Positions 1 to 11,499 of a stretch of 64,000 nucleotides of DNA are shown piece by piece. The DNA is from Ganoderma boninense (lineage: Eukaryota; Basidiomycota; Agaricomycetes; Polyporales; Polyporaceae). Location of the stretch: the NCBI GenBank assembly GCA_002900995.3, contig CM035315.1, positions 1,850,708-1,914,707 of the forward strand, written 5' to 3'. A program made the position numbers and the translations under genes. The notes below the pieces were generated by a model. That model saw only the letters and a list, made by a program, of their open reading frames with translations. It searched no databases and had not been told where the DNA came from. Position 1 is the stretch's first letter, and each line of letters opens with the position of its first letter.

Positions 1-2492
1 CGCCAGTTGCGGTTCAGTACTACTTACTTACGAATTGACTCCTCAACAGGTGCATCTTCATGTCGAACGTGTTGTGACCTCGCTGTGATGATCTCGTCTT
101 CTAAGCCTCTGTGCATCGTATGATAACGCTGCTCCAGCTCATCAGCTGCTCGATTCCGTTATCACTTCCACGGTACTGGACACAACATGATATTTGCCTG
201 CAGGTACGTCCCTCTCCCAGATGCTGTTTATTGATGGACGGGCCTATGTGTGATATCTTCGAATATTCTGCGCTAGATGGCCTGAAACATGGTGGTTTAG
301 ACACATCGTTCCAAACTACTCTCCCTCACTAAGACGGGCTCCACGGCTGCTTTTCGCGCCGCGGCTTTCCTATTCTCTTTGTCCAACAGGGTGAGATCGT
401 CGTAGGAGCCACTGACACGACGTATAGTGCACATCTCTATAGAGGGTTGTCATACTTCCCGTTCGCGTGCATCTCAATGTTCCATGTATCTGCCAGCAGT
501 GGCGGCGGTAGGCGCGGAATCGTGCCAGCTCTCAAATTATAGGGTAGAGCTTCTATAGTCGTACAAATGACAGGTCTTCTGATTTTTAAACTTCATCCTT
601 ATATTCCGAGGTTTTCCGAAGCCCCGCCACAGATGCAGGGGCGTTGAACGTGGTCTCTAAAAACGTGCATTTCCATCACATTCTCGTCAAGCTCATGTAC
701 CCTGCGTCGCTGACATCGTCGCTTCCCATTTGTTCACTTCGCCTCCTGGTCCCACTGACTGTTTCATCTTGCCTTCAAGTTCACATCGAGCAGTTACGAT
801 ACTCATATTTTGCCCTTCAGGCATGACACATAAATCCCCGCGTTCTCAAGAGGATCATATTGAACTTGAAATTCCAGGACAAAAACTCTCGTCTTTTTCT
901 CCTTCCTCGACGTCATGGAGGCGGAGCTCAGACAGCAGGCTCCGGTCCTTTATCGAGCCCCAATCCTCCGACGGTATGTCAAACGCTCACGATTGGGTGG
1001 CCCTCTGTGAGCTCGGCCTTTTGCAACATCATCTTTCACGTTGTTGACAGTATAACAAACGTTCTAGGATCGTCAGTAGAATCCTTTCGATGAAGGTACA
1101 CAGACGTCGCCACCCTCGAGAGGAAGTGCGACGCCAAAACCTGCCCACCTCATGCCAGTGCCTATCGCGACGGCAAAGCTAACCACATCGCCGCATCCTG
1201 TCGTGATTTCTGTCATCAGCTTTCATCCCCTAATAGTCAACTTCATATTACCTCCTGGGCATCAAGCGACTCCGACGCCCGACACGGATGGGTCATGCGG
1301 AACCTTTCCTAGGTCCGCATCGATTTGCGTTCATCAGTATCAAATATATCTTCATACACTGCCAGTTTCTAACTTGCGAAAACCGCTTCTGCTGCTGTAT
1401 CCAAATCTCAACGTGATTATCGCTGGCGTAAGTCGTTCTACCAATAATCACCTCACCTTTTTTCAGTAACCCAGAGCCCTTCGCAAGACTCGATAGCTCC
1501 TTTGGTAGCCCAAATATCCTCTCTGGGATCGAGAAAACTGGATGGCGCTGCATTCATATCCCCGCCCCAGTCAAGAGAGTACTGGCGGATCATCTGAGAA
1601 ACCTGAAGGAACAGATCACCCGCGCCTTCTACATCTCAGTGCTGAACACACGAGCGAATTGATAACCACGATGCCTTTGAGGTTCCTCGCTCTTCCGGAA
1701 ATAGAACCGGAAGCTCGGAGGGTCAGTTTTCATATTCGATACAGTATAGAGTGGTGGAGGAGATGGCAGGTCGGCATGGAGTGCTCTGGCCCCCAGTGGC
1801 CTACTACAATCGTCAACTCAGGTAATCAGTCCACATTATCGCATCCTTATTCATCATATCAGGGACTCGGAGGCATGGCCGATTCTGCCGGTACGTATAA
1901 GACTCACAGTGCTGATGGACGTGACAGATGGGGGGAGAAAGCCAAAAGAAGTAACGGCATGTGCAGGTGAGTTAACCTTCCTGGGTGCTGAGTCGCATCT
2001 TCGTTTATCTGCACGGGGTACCCTCGTATGGAGACAGCACAGCCCTCGAATCGCGTCTCGTATAGATTTGCACTGCCTTGCAGTGTGGGGTGGCGTGCTA
2101 GTGGGAGAGGCGTCTTGGTTCCCATCTGCTCGTCACAACACTTTATCAGTCGATGTGGCAACAGATCCACTTCAGTAAGATGTATTATCCTTCCATCTAG
2201 ATCAAACAATATACGACATAGGAGCTGCTAAGATTGAAAGTGTGTGACTAGCTGTTTCCCGAGGAACGATCACGATGACTGCTTTACATACCCTTCGCTT
2301 GGTCATTCTCGTCCTCACTTTTTTTGGATCCTCTCTGGTTTGTGCTGCCTCGATCTCGTACATAATGACTTGGTTCGCGTTCTGGAAATGGCGGTGAGTG
2401 GCTGATAATTCACACATTGAGCATGCTATGAATCCTTCAATTACAGGATATATTACGTTCACACTCTCGGTGAAAACACAACCTGGGGGCAA
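1..2492. other. Region without a supported gene
   Basis: Only short, mutually overlapping reading frames occur here on both strands, none with a recognisable domain, signal peptide or consistent splice structure. The last ~90 bases contain a plausible 3' splice site (ending about 2454) and an open frame leading into the ATG at 2493, so the following surface-protein gene may once have had an upstream exon. Confidence 0.6.
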
Positions 2493-4135
2493 ATGCTCAA
2501 GGGCATCTTTCAGAACTCGATCATTGGCATACTCTTCCTACTCCTCTTCCCTCATGCCACAGAGGCACAGGCGCGGAGTCAACCATCCTCTCTATTTTCC
2601 CAGTCGCTGGAGGAGTGCCAAAACCTCAGGCTAAACCTCACCCTCTTCAATGAATTTCCGGGGTTTTCTCCTGTGCAATGCCCATGCAGTGTCGATATTC
2701 TCAATGGTAGCGACCCCTCTCAGACACCCATATTCCAGACAACAGTTTTCCCCTCCGACATCTACCGCGGAATGGCTAGTGGATGTTACGGCTGGAGCAT
2801 CCCTGCAGCTTGTGATCGCCGCGATAGGAGCCGCATCAAACCCAGGCAAAACGTTTTCCGCAACAACGCATTACACAGTCAGTCAGGGCTCAACAACAAC
2901 TTGTATTCCTTCGCTCCCTGGAGTAAGTTGCACTCTCTTCATTTCTCTTTGACGTGTGACTGACCAGTTCCTCTCGGAAACTGGCCCATCCAACAATAAC
3001 CCATACCTTAATTCGGCACGGCTCTCAGAGCAACACGTCCACCACAGTGACTTCCACAACTGCTCCTGGAACTTCCTCTACTCTTTCGTCGGTAATACTT
3101 CCAAGCACGGGAGAAGCAGCGTCGGCAACACAGGCACCTTCTACATTGGCTGAACTGTCAGTTTCCTCTAGATCGTCCCCTGGGACAGGTAACTGCAATT
3201 CAACCACGTCTTATTGGGATACGATGAACTGAATTCCCTCCACGTCTTCCCTAGAGCCACTAATTATAACAGCCACGAGCTCCACGGCCACTATAAGTTT
3301 TCCTCCTGACATGTCCCCTTCCCCTTCCGCCTCCGCCAGTCGCGGTCTACCTTCAGGTGCTATAGCCGGGGTAGTCGTGGGCTTTCTGACATTCATCATG
3401 CTAGTCATCGTGACACGCTCCCTGGTCCTTTGGCGGAAGAATGCACGTAGAACTGCTGCTGCAGTGCGAGATCCGGAGGGCTCCCCGTGGCTGTCCTTCT
3501 TTGGATGTTTGTTTCCTAAGACAAGACTACTAGGTCAGTATCATTTTGTTCAAAATCAACTCTCAAGGTTTATCCCTTCCTTCTATTGATGTATCGCTGT
3601 CGATTGGGAGCTCATCTCGTCGGCATGTAGGCATATCATCCTTCAAAAGCATAGATTGCAGCGATGATTCAAACGCCCCTGGGAGGGATGAGGAAAGAGA
3701 TGAGCGCCGGATAGAGAGTAAGTCGGTCTACCATCTTCACAGCCTGGATTTAGCAACTCAGGAACGTCAGGTTCAGCAGGCCTCCCGGTCGCTCAGACAT
3801 TCTCTACGGAGTTGAATGGACTGGATCGCATCTATGGAACCAACGCTCCCGAAAAATGCCTTCGCGAATGGAGAGGCAGGACAGTCGCAGCGTCTGCATC
3901 AGGTATTGAGAGAGAAGAGACCAACAGGCGCGCTGCTGGGGTCCCCATGCTCTCTGGATATAGGCCTGGACACCCCAGTCGAGGCCCTCGGTACGAAACA
4001 GATGGGGGAGTAAGGCTAGCAGGAGGGAGACCCGGGGAGGCAGCTGTAGATGACGGGGCTGACCGAGACGGCATGTCGGAAGGATCCACGTTGCCGCCTC
4101 CCTATTCTTCAGACTTCGGTAATTCGGATACATGA
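2493..4135 (+). pseudogene. Decayed copy of Ser/Thr-rich single-pass membrane protein
   Basis: This is the upstream member of a tandem pair with the gene at 5507-6821. It opens with the same signal peptide (MLKGIFQNSIIGIL...) and the same extracellular domain with conserved ECQNL and CPCSVDIL motifs. It retains the membrane segment GAIAGVVVGFLTFIMLVIV near 3355-3415 and has a longer cytoplasmic tail ending STLPPPYSSDF at 4135. Compared base by base with the second copy it carries three lesions. A fourth T in the run at 2746-2749 shifts the frame, so the matching protein continues in another frame. There is a second +1 shift near 3011-3022. A TCA-to-TGA type substitution at 3230-3232 stops the Ser/Thr-rich stalk. 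The intron at the matching place (donor GTAAGT after CIPSLPG) is retained. The two indels could be sequencing errors, but the stop is a substitution, so true decay is likely. Confidence 0.75.
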
Positions 4136-5506
4136 CTCGGACTCAGACGCGTTTTGTAGGCGAAGTAATTATACCACCAGCTCGTTGAAAGTACACGAGT
4201 AAAATCCTCGAGGATTGTTGCTTCAGAAAGACATGTACACGTGAATACTTAACGCTTCCGAGGAAGAGTCCTCGAGACCTGTATGACATTAAAATGTCCT
4301 TACTATATCGCCTGTGTGGGCATAAGTCACTGGCAGCTAAGTACAATGTCAACATAGCCCCTCCCCTACCCGTGCGGCTGATCCGCCGACATCATGTCAC
4401 TTGCGGTTCAGAGTAACCCACCTTCTCAAAACACCATTTCGTGCTCGAAGTGGCCCTGCGAGGGAACAAGCTTAAGGGCTCGCTCCGAACAACGTCACAA
4501 AGATACTCTCCGACTTTCTTGACAGGTCCTATGCCATACAGGATAGCATCCAGATTTTCTGACCATGATAATTCATACGCCCGGAGTTCGTTTACTGTGG
4601 ATACGTTGCATGTCGACCACTTGCAAACACCTCGATCACCCAACTTTGCTTTGCAGGTGCGCGATACAGTAGGTATCGAGGCCCCAGCAAAACCAGATGA
4701 AAATGGAGCTCGCCGGTCATTCAAACAATTAACCTCCAGCAACGTTTGTCGGCGCTAGAATCTGGCGCTCTGGCCAGGCGCGAGAGAAGGCTTCGAGAAA
4801 AGGGAGTGTGCAGATGGGTAATGGTTAGTATACACGGCCTACCACTCCGTGAAGTCGGTCCTCCGCCCGAAGGTGTACCCCATCCCCTCTTACAGCGCCA
4901 ATCTTCCAATCTCCCCCACTCTACCACAAGGTTGTGGCGTGTGACTGGGATAGTAGGCATAATGCTATGCCTCCCACCTGTTCATCACGATACCTCACCT
5001 TTCAACCTGTGCAGCACTTACCAGATTTCAGCAGGTGACAGGCACTATTTGACCCTGTCAGGGTGCGTCGTTTCTCTACTGAGAGTCGACTGATAGCTGT
5101 CTTGATATCTGTCCTAGAACACGGCAGATACAAACTCTCTGCTGCACCCCGGAACAAAGATGCGATCAGCGGTTTCCCGGAGCTCAGCCTGGGGCTGCGA
5201 ACAGATTTCAAGGAAACTTCATGAACGAAGGACCGAGCAGCTTGTGCTCCCCCTGCAGCTAGTGCTCCCTTTCTCTCGAAGTACGTGGCCGTGCTCGCCC
5301 TCCGAGCTGGTCTTCAACTCGCTGCATCCATTCTGGATTCGCCTGCGTCCATATCACACACCGGAAGAGCTTGTATCCAGTTCTCCACGCAGTAGTGAGT
5401 GGCTATATATTTGTGCGAAGGATAAACGTGGATGTTCGTTTAACCTTCCGTTGGTAGCATACATGCTGCGGCCTCGCTGTCAATGAAAATGCAACCTGGG
5501 GAAGCT
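4136..5506. other. Spacer between tandem copies
   Basis: No gene is supported. Open frames here (for example near 4441-4758 and 5160-5480) have no recognisable domain and no clear counterpart upstream of the first copy, apart from a shared GTGAGTGGCT string before each copy (about 2395 and 5395). Confidence 0.5.
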
Positions 5507-6821
5507 ATGCTCAAGGGCATCTTTCAGAACTCGATCATTGGCATACTCCTCCTAGTCCTCTTCCCTCATGCCACAGAGGCACAGGGGAAGAGCCAACCAT
5601 CCTCTTCGTTTCCCCACCCGCTCAAGGAGTGCCAAAACCTCTGGCTAGACCTCACCCTCCTCAGTCAATGGCATCATCTTTCTCCATTTTCATGCCCATG
5701 CAGTGTCGATATTCTCAATATCAGCAATCCATCTCAGACACCCATATTCCAGACAACACTTTCTCCTCTGACATCGACCATGAATTGGCTAGTGAATGTT
5801 ACGTCTGGAGCATTTGTACAGCTTGTGATCTCTGCGACAGGAGCCACATCTAACTTCACCACGGACTATACTGTGATTAGTAACGGCTTAAAAACAACTT
5901 GCATCCCTTCGCTCCCTGTAGTATGTTGCACTCTCTTCATCTCTCCCTGACATGTGACTGACCAGTTCTTCTCGGAAATTCGCCCATCCCACAATATCCC
6001 ATACCTCAATTCCGGTGGCCCTCAGAGCAGCACGTCCACCACAGCGGCTTCCACAAGTGCTCCTGACACTTCCTCTACTCCTTCATCGGCAACTGTTCGT
6101 CAAACAATGTCGTCTACGGTGTCGGCAACGCAGGCATCGTCTGCATCGGGTGAAACGTCGGTGTCCTCTGAAACGTCCTCTCAGACATGTGACTGCAACT
6201 CAACCACGTCTTATGGGCGTAAGACGGACTCAACGTCCTCCACGTCTCCCCCCGATCCACCAACTCTAACAGCCACGAGCCCTATGGCCACTACCAGTGG
6301 TCCTCCTGACAAATCACTCTCTCGCTCTACCCCCACGAGTCGTAGGCCGTCTTCAAACACAATCGCGGGAGTCGTCGTAGGCTCGCTCGCAGTCATCATG
6401 CTCATCGTGCTCGCGCGCTGCCTCGTTCTCCGGCGGAGGAGAGCGCGGAGAAGGGCGGCGGGGACCCAGGCCCTGGCGGTCTCTCCCCACCCGTCCTACC
6501 TCAGCTGGCTGCCCCTCAAGCCGCGCTCAGCGCGATCGAGCTACCAAGGTCCGTCCGCGCATTACGCTGCAAGGCTCGCTCACGACTGACATTGGGCCTT
6601 TGGCGTGGATATGGACAGCATCTCAAGCGGAGTCCCTGTGCAGCGACTCGCAGCTGTCGGTGTCCGTGGCCGAGTCCAAGCAGCCTCTCACGACGTGGAA
6701 CCCACGGCGGTTCGTGCGCGAGCAGGCCGACGAGACCGCCGTGCCGACGCCGGACGCGGGGGCGCGCTTCCGTCTGCCGCGCGCGTTGCAGCATGCCCAC
6801 GAGCCCCCTCTGGCAGTGTGA
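5507..6821 (+). CDS. Ser/Thr-rich single-pass membrane (surface) protein
   Basis: Three exons (5507-5920, 5966-6548, 6619-6821) sum to 1200 nt, 399 residues. Residues 1-25 are a signal peptide ending near ATEAQ. Residues ~35-138 form a small extracellular beta-type domain (ECQNL...CPCSVDIL...WLVNVTSGAFVQLV), a pattern I associate with basidiomycete surface proteins of unknown function. A Ser/Thr-rich stalk of about 120 residues follows, probably O-glycosylated. Next comes one membrane helix (TIAGVVVGSLAVIMLIVLAR), a basic RRRRARRR stop-transfer cluster and a cytoplasmic tail. The start at 5507 was chosen because it begins the signal peptide; an ATG 24 nt upstream would add eight polar residues. 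The third exon uses acceptor GGACAG at 6613-6618; a nearer AG would give an implausible 25-nt intron. Function is not known; a cell-wall or surface sensor is a guess. Confidence 0.7.
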
Positions 6822-7390
6822 ACTTGGCAAGAGGTGCAGGCGCGAGCGCGGCGGACGAGCACGGAGCGCAGGCTCGACCAACTCCGAAAGGGACTTCCCA
6901 TTTGCGCGTCGTTGCCTCGTCGACGCAATGCGCCGACGCTCGAGCTATATCTATATCCATGGATCGCTGACGGGTGCTACCGCTGGATCGGAGTAGACAC
7001 CTAGAGTTGTTCGTTCTGCGACCATCCATCCGGATGCCAAAGAGTTGACAGGGAGACGATTGAGGTTGTCGTGCTGGAGATGGATTGCTCTCGAACATTG
7101 TATAGTTACCGTTCTTGAAGTGCGTTTCCGATGTTCTATGTAATATGTATGTATTGATCGTCATCATCTGGGTGACGAACAACAAGATGGGGGTTCGCGA
7201 CGTAAACCTCCTGAAGGCAAAATGACTTACCATATTCATGGGTGCGAGTCTAGATCCGAAACTACCACTCCTCGTAAGAAGAAATCGACTCCGAGTCGAT
7301 ACGAGCTAGTACAACGTCCGATTACCGATACTAGACAACCATCTACAAGACTACGATACACTAAGATTCCCTCACGACAACATCGCACCT
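6822..7390. other. Convergent intergenic region
   Basis: This lies between the 3' ends of the surface-protein gene (plus) and the esterase gene (minus). I see no gene or notable repeat in it; it probably holds both 3' UTRs. Confidence 0.5.
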
Positions 7391-8612
7391 TCATTGCTGC
7401 AGTTCGGCCAGCACCAGCTTCGCGATCCACGAATGCGCGTGCGTCGTCGGACTGCAAATAAAGCACACCAGTCAGCATCAAGCCTCAAGCCACAGCCTCA
7501 GCCTCCCCTGTCATAGAGGAAGTCCATTCGGACCGCGACTCACTGATACTCGTCCCAGAACACCACCTCATCCGCGTCCGCACAAAGCGTGACGCTGCTC
7601 GTCTCGCCATACGCCCCCGTCAAGCAGCTCCCGTACGCCCCGAGCGGCGCGAACCCGAACGCCGCAGGCGCGCCATAGTACTCCCACTCCGCGAACAGCG
7701 GCATCACGTCGACGAACGTCGCGCCGGCGGTCCCCGCGGGGAACGCCCCGCGGAAGAGCGCCGCGAGGTCCGTGCTGTATGTGTGCACCGCGTCCTTTGT
7801 CGTCGCGTTCGACACATAGGCGTCCATGGGGATGCGCGCGAGGTCCGGGTAGTCGAGGAAGAGGAAGTGCGCGCGGCGGGGTGGGCCGCGGCGAGCCGCG
7901 CGGTGCTCGCGATGAGCGCGCGGAAGGTCTCGTTCGCGGTGATGGAGATATTGAAGAGCGGGTCGTTCGCGCCGCCCATGAGCACGAAGAGCGGGGCGGC
8001 GAGGGAGAGGTTCGAGGGCACGCTGCCGGGCTGCAGGAAGGACGTGACTTGCTCGTCAACGGAGGGGACAGGGATCGTGGAGTTGGGGCCGGTGTAGCCC
8101 TGGACGAGCTCGTTCGAGCTGGTGGCTGGGCAAGTCAGGGGCGATGGAGATTGAGTGGGTTTTGCGCTGGGCGGGGGGTGGGATGGGCGACGTACCTCCG
8201 CCAACAGCGAAGTCGACGAGGGGCACGGAGAGGTTCCCCGCTACATACTCAATCCATACGGGACCGTTCGAGAAGCGTCCGTCGAAGCTGCAAGTTAACA
8301 GAAGTCGGTTCGAGGATCCGTCCTCCGAGTTGAAAGCCGCCGCCACCTACTAATTAGGATTCGCGGGCCAGGTGTGATTTGACAAGTCCCAAGCTCCGTT
8401 TCCTATCAGGAGGAAGATGAGCGTTGCAGCGTCAGTCATGCTCGAAGTGGTAACTCGCCATTATCTGTAAAGGAGTCGCCAAATGCGATGATTGCGGAAT
8501 ACGAAGCGTTGCTCTCGCGAGCAAAATGCGGCGCTGCAGTCGCAGCAGAGGACGCCAAGAGAACAGCAACGCCGGCACTCACGGCGCGCAAGGTGGACAG
8601 TCCAGGAAGCAT
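7391..8612 (-). CDS. Secreted SGNH/GDSL acetylesterase, CE16-type (apparent frameshift)
   Basis: The five exons, in transcript order, are 8612-8459, 8402-8351, 8287-8196, 8125-7544 and 7451-7391. The protein starts with a signal peptide (MLPGLSTLRAVSAGVAVLLA). Block I GDSFTDNGNGAWD carries the catalytic Ser. FDGRFSNGPVWIEYVA follows, then the block with the oxyanion Gly and GGAND, and a last block DEYHPTTHAH that supplies the catalytic Asp-x-x-His and is rebuilt across intron 4. Such enzymes remove acetyl groups from xylan or other sugars outside the cell. Intron 1 has a GC donor (G|GCGAGT). In exon 4 the frame breaks once around 7876-7884, next to a run of four C on the coding strand: LAAA is in one frame and HFLFLDYPDLARIPM in the next. 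Restoring one base makes the total 942 nt, 313 residues, with all other phases consistent. It could be a sequencing error or a young pseudogene. Confidence 0.85.
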
Positions 8613-8736
8613 GTCGAAGTGGAAGAGAATGAGCGTAAGGGCCTGAGCGGCGTAAGAGGAGGCGTAAAGAAGGACGAGGAGGGCCGAGTGCGGGGGAAGG
8701 CGGAAGGGCTACGGTCAGGCGGAAGCAAACCTTCGG

Positions 8737-8746
8737 TATATATATA
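8737..8746 (-). promoter_or_regulatory. TATA-like element of the esterase gene
   Basis: A TATATATATA run lies about 125 nt upstream of the esterase ATG at 8612. The core is symmetric, so strand is assigned from the position of the gene. Confidence 0.4.
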
Positions 8747-10253
8747 GGGCTCCCGCGCCGAGAGTGAGATTGAGAGAATGACCGGGTTCCAGCCGAGACC
8801 CATCAGTACGTGATTGACTTGGAAGTTGTACTTATGCGTGGCATACCAAGCGAGACATGTGGGCCGGCGCAGCGAACGACAAAGCTGAGAATCGAGATCC
8901 GTACTGGCAAGATGACCAAGAAGGATTTTACAGCTTTCAAAGAAGTTAGGAATGAGGTGAATCATACCTAGCCTGTGCCAGTGTTTCTTGGGGATACCGA
9001 GTTTATTGAGACGGGGCAAAGTTATGAATGTGCGATGAAGGGGTGGCTCTCTGGAAGCGGGGAAGGTAAAGGAAAGGGATTCTCCCGCTCTCGCGGAGGG
9101 ACCAACGCTCCGGTGAAAACACAGGTCCGCTGAGGGTTCGGGAGAAGAGTTGGGCACTGTGCTAGTCTGTCGCCATGGTAGCCTGGGAGGAACTTGGCCA
9201 GTGGGCCCAAGGACACGAGTAAGTTGACGTCAGAGGGATCTGTTTAACAGAAGATGCGGAGATATGGGCTGTGACTTGGTGCCTGCCGATGAATATGTTG
9301 CGGGAATCGGGAAGAAGGAGATTCTCACCGAGTGGATCCCGCTACGAACATCCTCTGGAAGCATCGTGCCCAGTGGAAAGCAAACGCCAGGCTGAGGCTG
9401 GCTGCGACTCGGACGTTTTCGAGCGACGTCACGTTCAGGCACCGGCAGCATCCGCTGATCCGCCTTGGCGAAGCACTCGGGGCAGGCGCTTAATGACTGG
9501 TATGTCTTCTCGGAGTCAACCGTGGCTCGACAAACAGCGATCAGCTTACTCCCACTTTCCAATCCGTCCACAGTCGTCAGGATGTCCCGTCGATATGTAT
9601 GTTTCCTTTCTCATGCGTTCGTCTTGGGCAGCACAATAATAGTATACCTTCTCACCATGTTCGAAGCAGGTCCATGGGAGGTCCCTCCGCTCTGAGCCAA
9701 CTTGCTCTTGCTTACACCGACTTCGTTGAACGGTATTCGGGCCTGCAGCAACTATCAACAATATTTTGATAAACCACTGCGGGCTTTCGACGCAACGTCA
9801 GCCGTTCCAAAGCAGATAATGCTGACCTATTCTGCTTTGGCAGTACTTCGTAGGTCTCGGAGAACCTCCGAGTCTGGCGTTCTCATACGCAGCGACCCTC
9901 TTGGCCCGTTCTCCTCCCAGAGATTTACTGCGGATATGCGCAAGAGGAACGTTCCAACGGCCGCTGCGGTAAGTTTTCTGTCCTCCATCTCACCGTTTGT
10001 GGTCCCGGTGAACTAACAGCGACTGTCGAGCTAGGTACTGCCACCTCAGTGGTCCCCGGGTGGGCTCCCAGAGGCCAGATGACACATTTGTGGGCCCTCC
10101 GCAGTATTCTGGAAGGCAATATGCCCATGATGCATTCACGACCCGAACTACCACAACTCGACGGCGCAATCCAAGGTGCCGCAGCACCCAGTCCCTCCCT
10201 CCATAACGCAAACGGACGTTTCGCGCTGCGGCACCCCACCAGAATCTCCTGCA
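8747..10253. other. Divergent intergenic region
   Basis: This separates the divergently transcribed esterase (minus) and RNase III-fold gene (plus). Open frames occur on both strands but none shows a domain, a signal peptide or a clear splice pattern. A minus-strand frame at 8579-9157 overlaps the esterase start and is not supported. Confidence 0.5.
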
Positions 10254-10260
10254 TATATAT
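10254..10260 (+). promoter_or_regulatory. TATA box of the RNase III-fold gene
   Basis: TATATAT lies 96-102 nt upstream of the ATG at 10356, in a spacing that fits a basal promoter with a 5' leader of about 60-70 nt. Confidence 0.45.
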
Positions 10261-10355
10261 CCCAGCGAGATGTTCTCGACACACTCACAGCTCCCGCTGT
10301 TAACGCCTAGACACTCACCCGACCTCAATCTCCAACTTGAACTTCTCGCACAACG

Positions 10356-10985
10356 ATGGCATCCCCACCGCAAATACCTCCCCAACCCCAGATCCCCGGC
10401 GAAGCCATGCTCGAAATATTCGTCCACCGCTCCATCCGCTTCCCGGGGGCGCCCCTCAACACCCAGAGCCCGTACGGCGACGCCGACCGGCTCGCCTTCA
10501 TCGGGTCAAAAGCCCTCGAGACGGCCTACGCCGCCGTCCTCTTCAACCAGAGCCCGCACCTCAGCGCTGCGGACTTCCATGTGCGTTCTCTACACCTTGC
10601 CCGCTGCGTCAATGTATGTATATGTATGTATATCTGTGGCTGATCGAGACGTCCGTGGCGCTCTCCTCCATTCCATCCCATCCCACAGACGGAGTTGGCA
10701 AAGCTCGGAGAGCACGTCGAGCGGTGGGTCGCGGGGTATCACTGGAAGGATAAGGTCCGGCGCGCGCAGGACGTGAACCTGGACACCATGGAAGTGCGTC
10801 GTCTCGATTCCTCCACGCTGATTTGTGCGTGGTACAGGGGCTGAGCGCTGAGCGTGCTGTAGGAGTCCCGCAATATTATGAACGCGTACGTCGGCGCGGT
10901 CTTCGTTGCAAGCGGATTCACGGCCGTCTCGAGCTGGATATATAAGCTGGTGGCGTACAGCGCTGCGCTGCAGCGGAGTGGCTGA
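10356..10985 (+). CDS. Small RNase III-fold protein, catalytic residues missing
   Basis: Three exons (10356-10580, 10689-10793, 10863-10985) give 450 nt plus stop, 150 residues. The order of conserved elements is that of an RNase III domain: GEAMLEIFVHRSIRF (helix with the HRS/HPS motif), DRLAFIGSKALE (equivalent to the signature ERLEFLGDAVL), the central helices, and NIMNAYVGAVFVASG (equivalent to DxxEAxxGAxYxDxG). Family knowledge says the metal-binding residues are the Asp of GDAVL and the Asp/Glu of the last motif; here they read Ser (GSKAL) and Arg/Asn, so cleavage activity is unlikely. There is no dsRNA-binding domain and no mitochondrial leader that I can see. Introns are GTGCGT-type with AG ends. 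It may be a non-catalytic RNA-binding or dimerisation partner, as in some ribosomal or RNAi-related RNase III-like proteins; this is inference. Confidence 0.8.
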
Positions 10986-11499
10986 AGGACAGGGGACAAG
11001 GGACATTACTACGCTTTTTTTTGAATTCACGAAGATGAACTGACCGATGATGGGGACGGGATTCCTGCCCTGGGAACAGAAGCATGCAGGCAAATACCGG
11101 CCGGTATCTTTAAAACGAGCCAACGGTCGACACACAGCAATTCTTCCGGATTCAGCTGAAGATCCCCAGTCGGCCGTAACGTCCACCTTCGTCATCACAC
11201 TCAACAGTCCGAGTACGGATAGATGTCAGCGTTGTCCTCCTTCTCAGATCTTATCGCCGTGGTTTGTCTGTGTGCGAAAGATTGCAAACCGTTAGCCGTG
11301 CACTAACGCCGTCGCCGCAACCTTTGAGAAGGAAAAACCGAAGTCTGAGAAGCCTCGTATCGGCCGATACTACGCAACAAAACAAAACTCCAACATGACC
11401 ATAAAACAAGCCCGGTATCACCAACACACACAGAGAACCATAGCGATGTCCGTGAGCCCTCCTTCAAGAAGTCCGTCCATCCAAGTTCGCGCTCCGCAC
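10986..11499. other. Convergent intergenic region
   Basis: About 500 bases separate the ends of the RNase III-fold gene and the next minus-strand gene. No coding, RNA or repeat feature is supported. Confidence 0.5.

Noticed and set aside
7779..8333. 184-codon plus-strand frame over the esterase
   Set aside because: It is Arg/Gly-rich and exactly antisense to the esterase exons and introns; the minus strand carries the family motifs.
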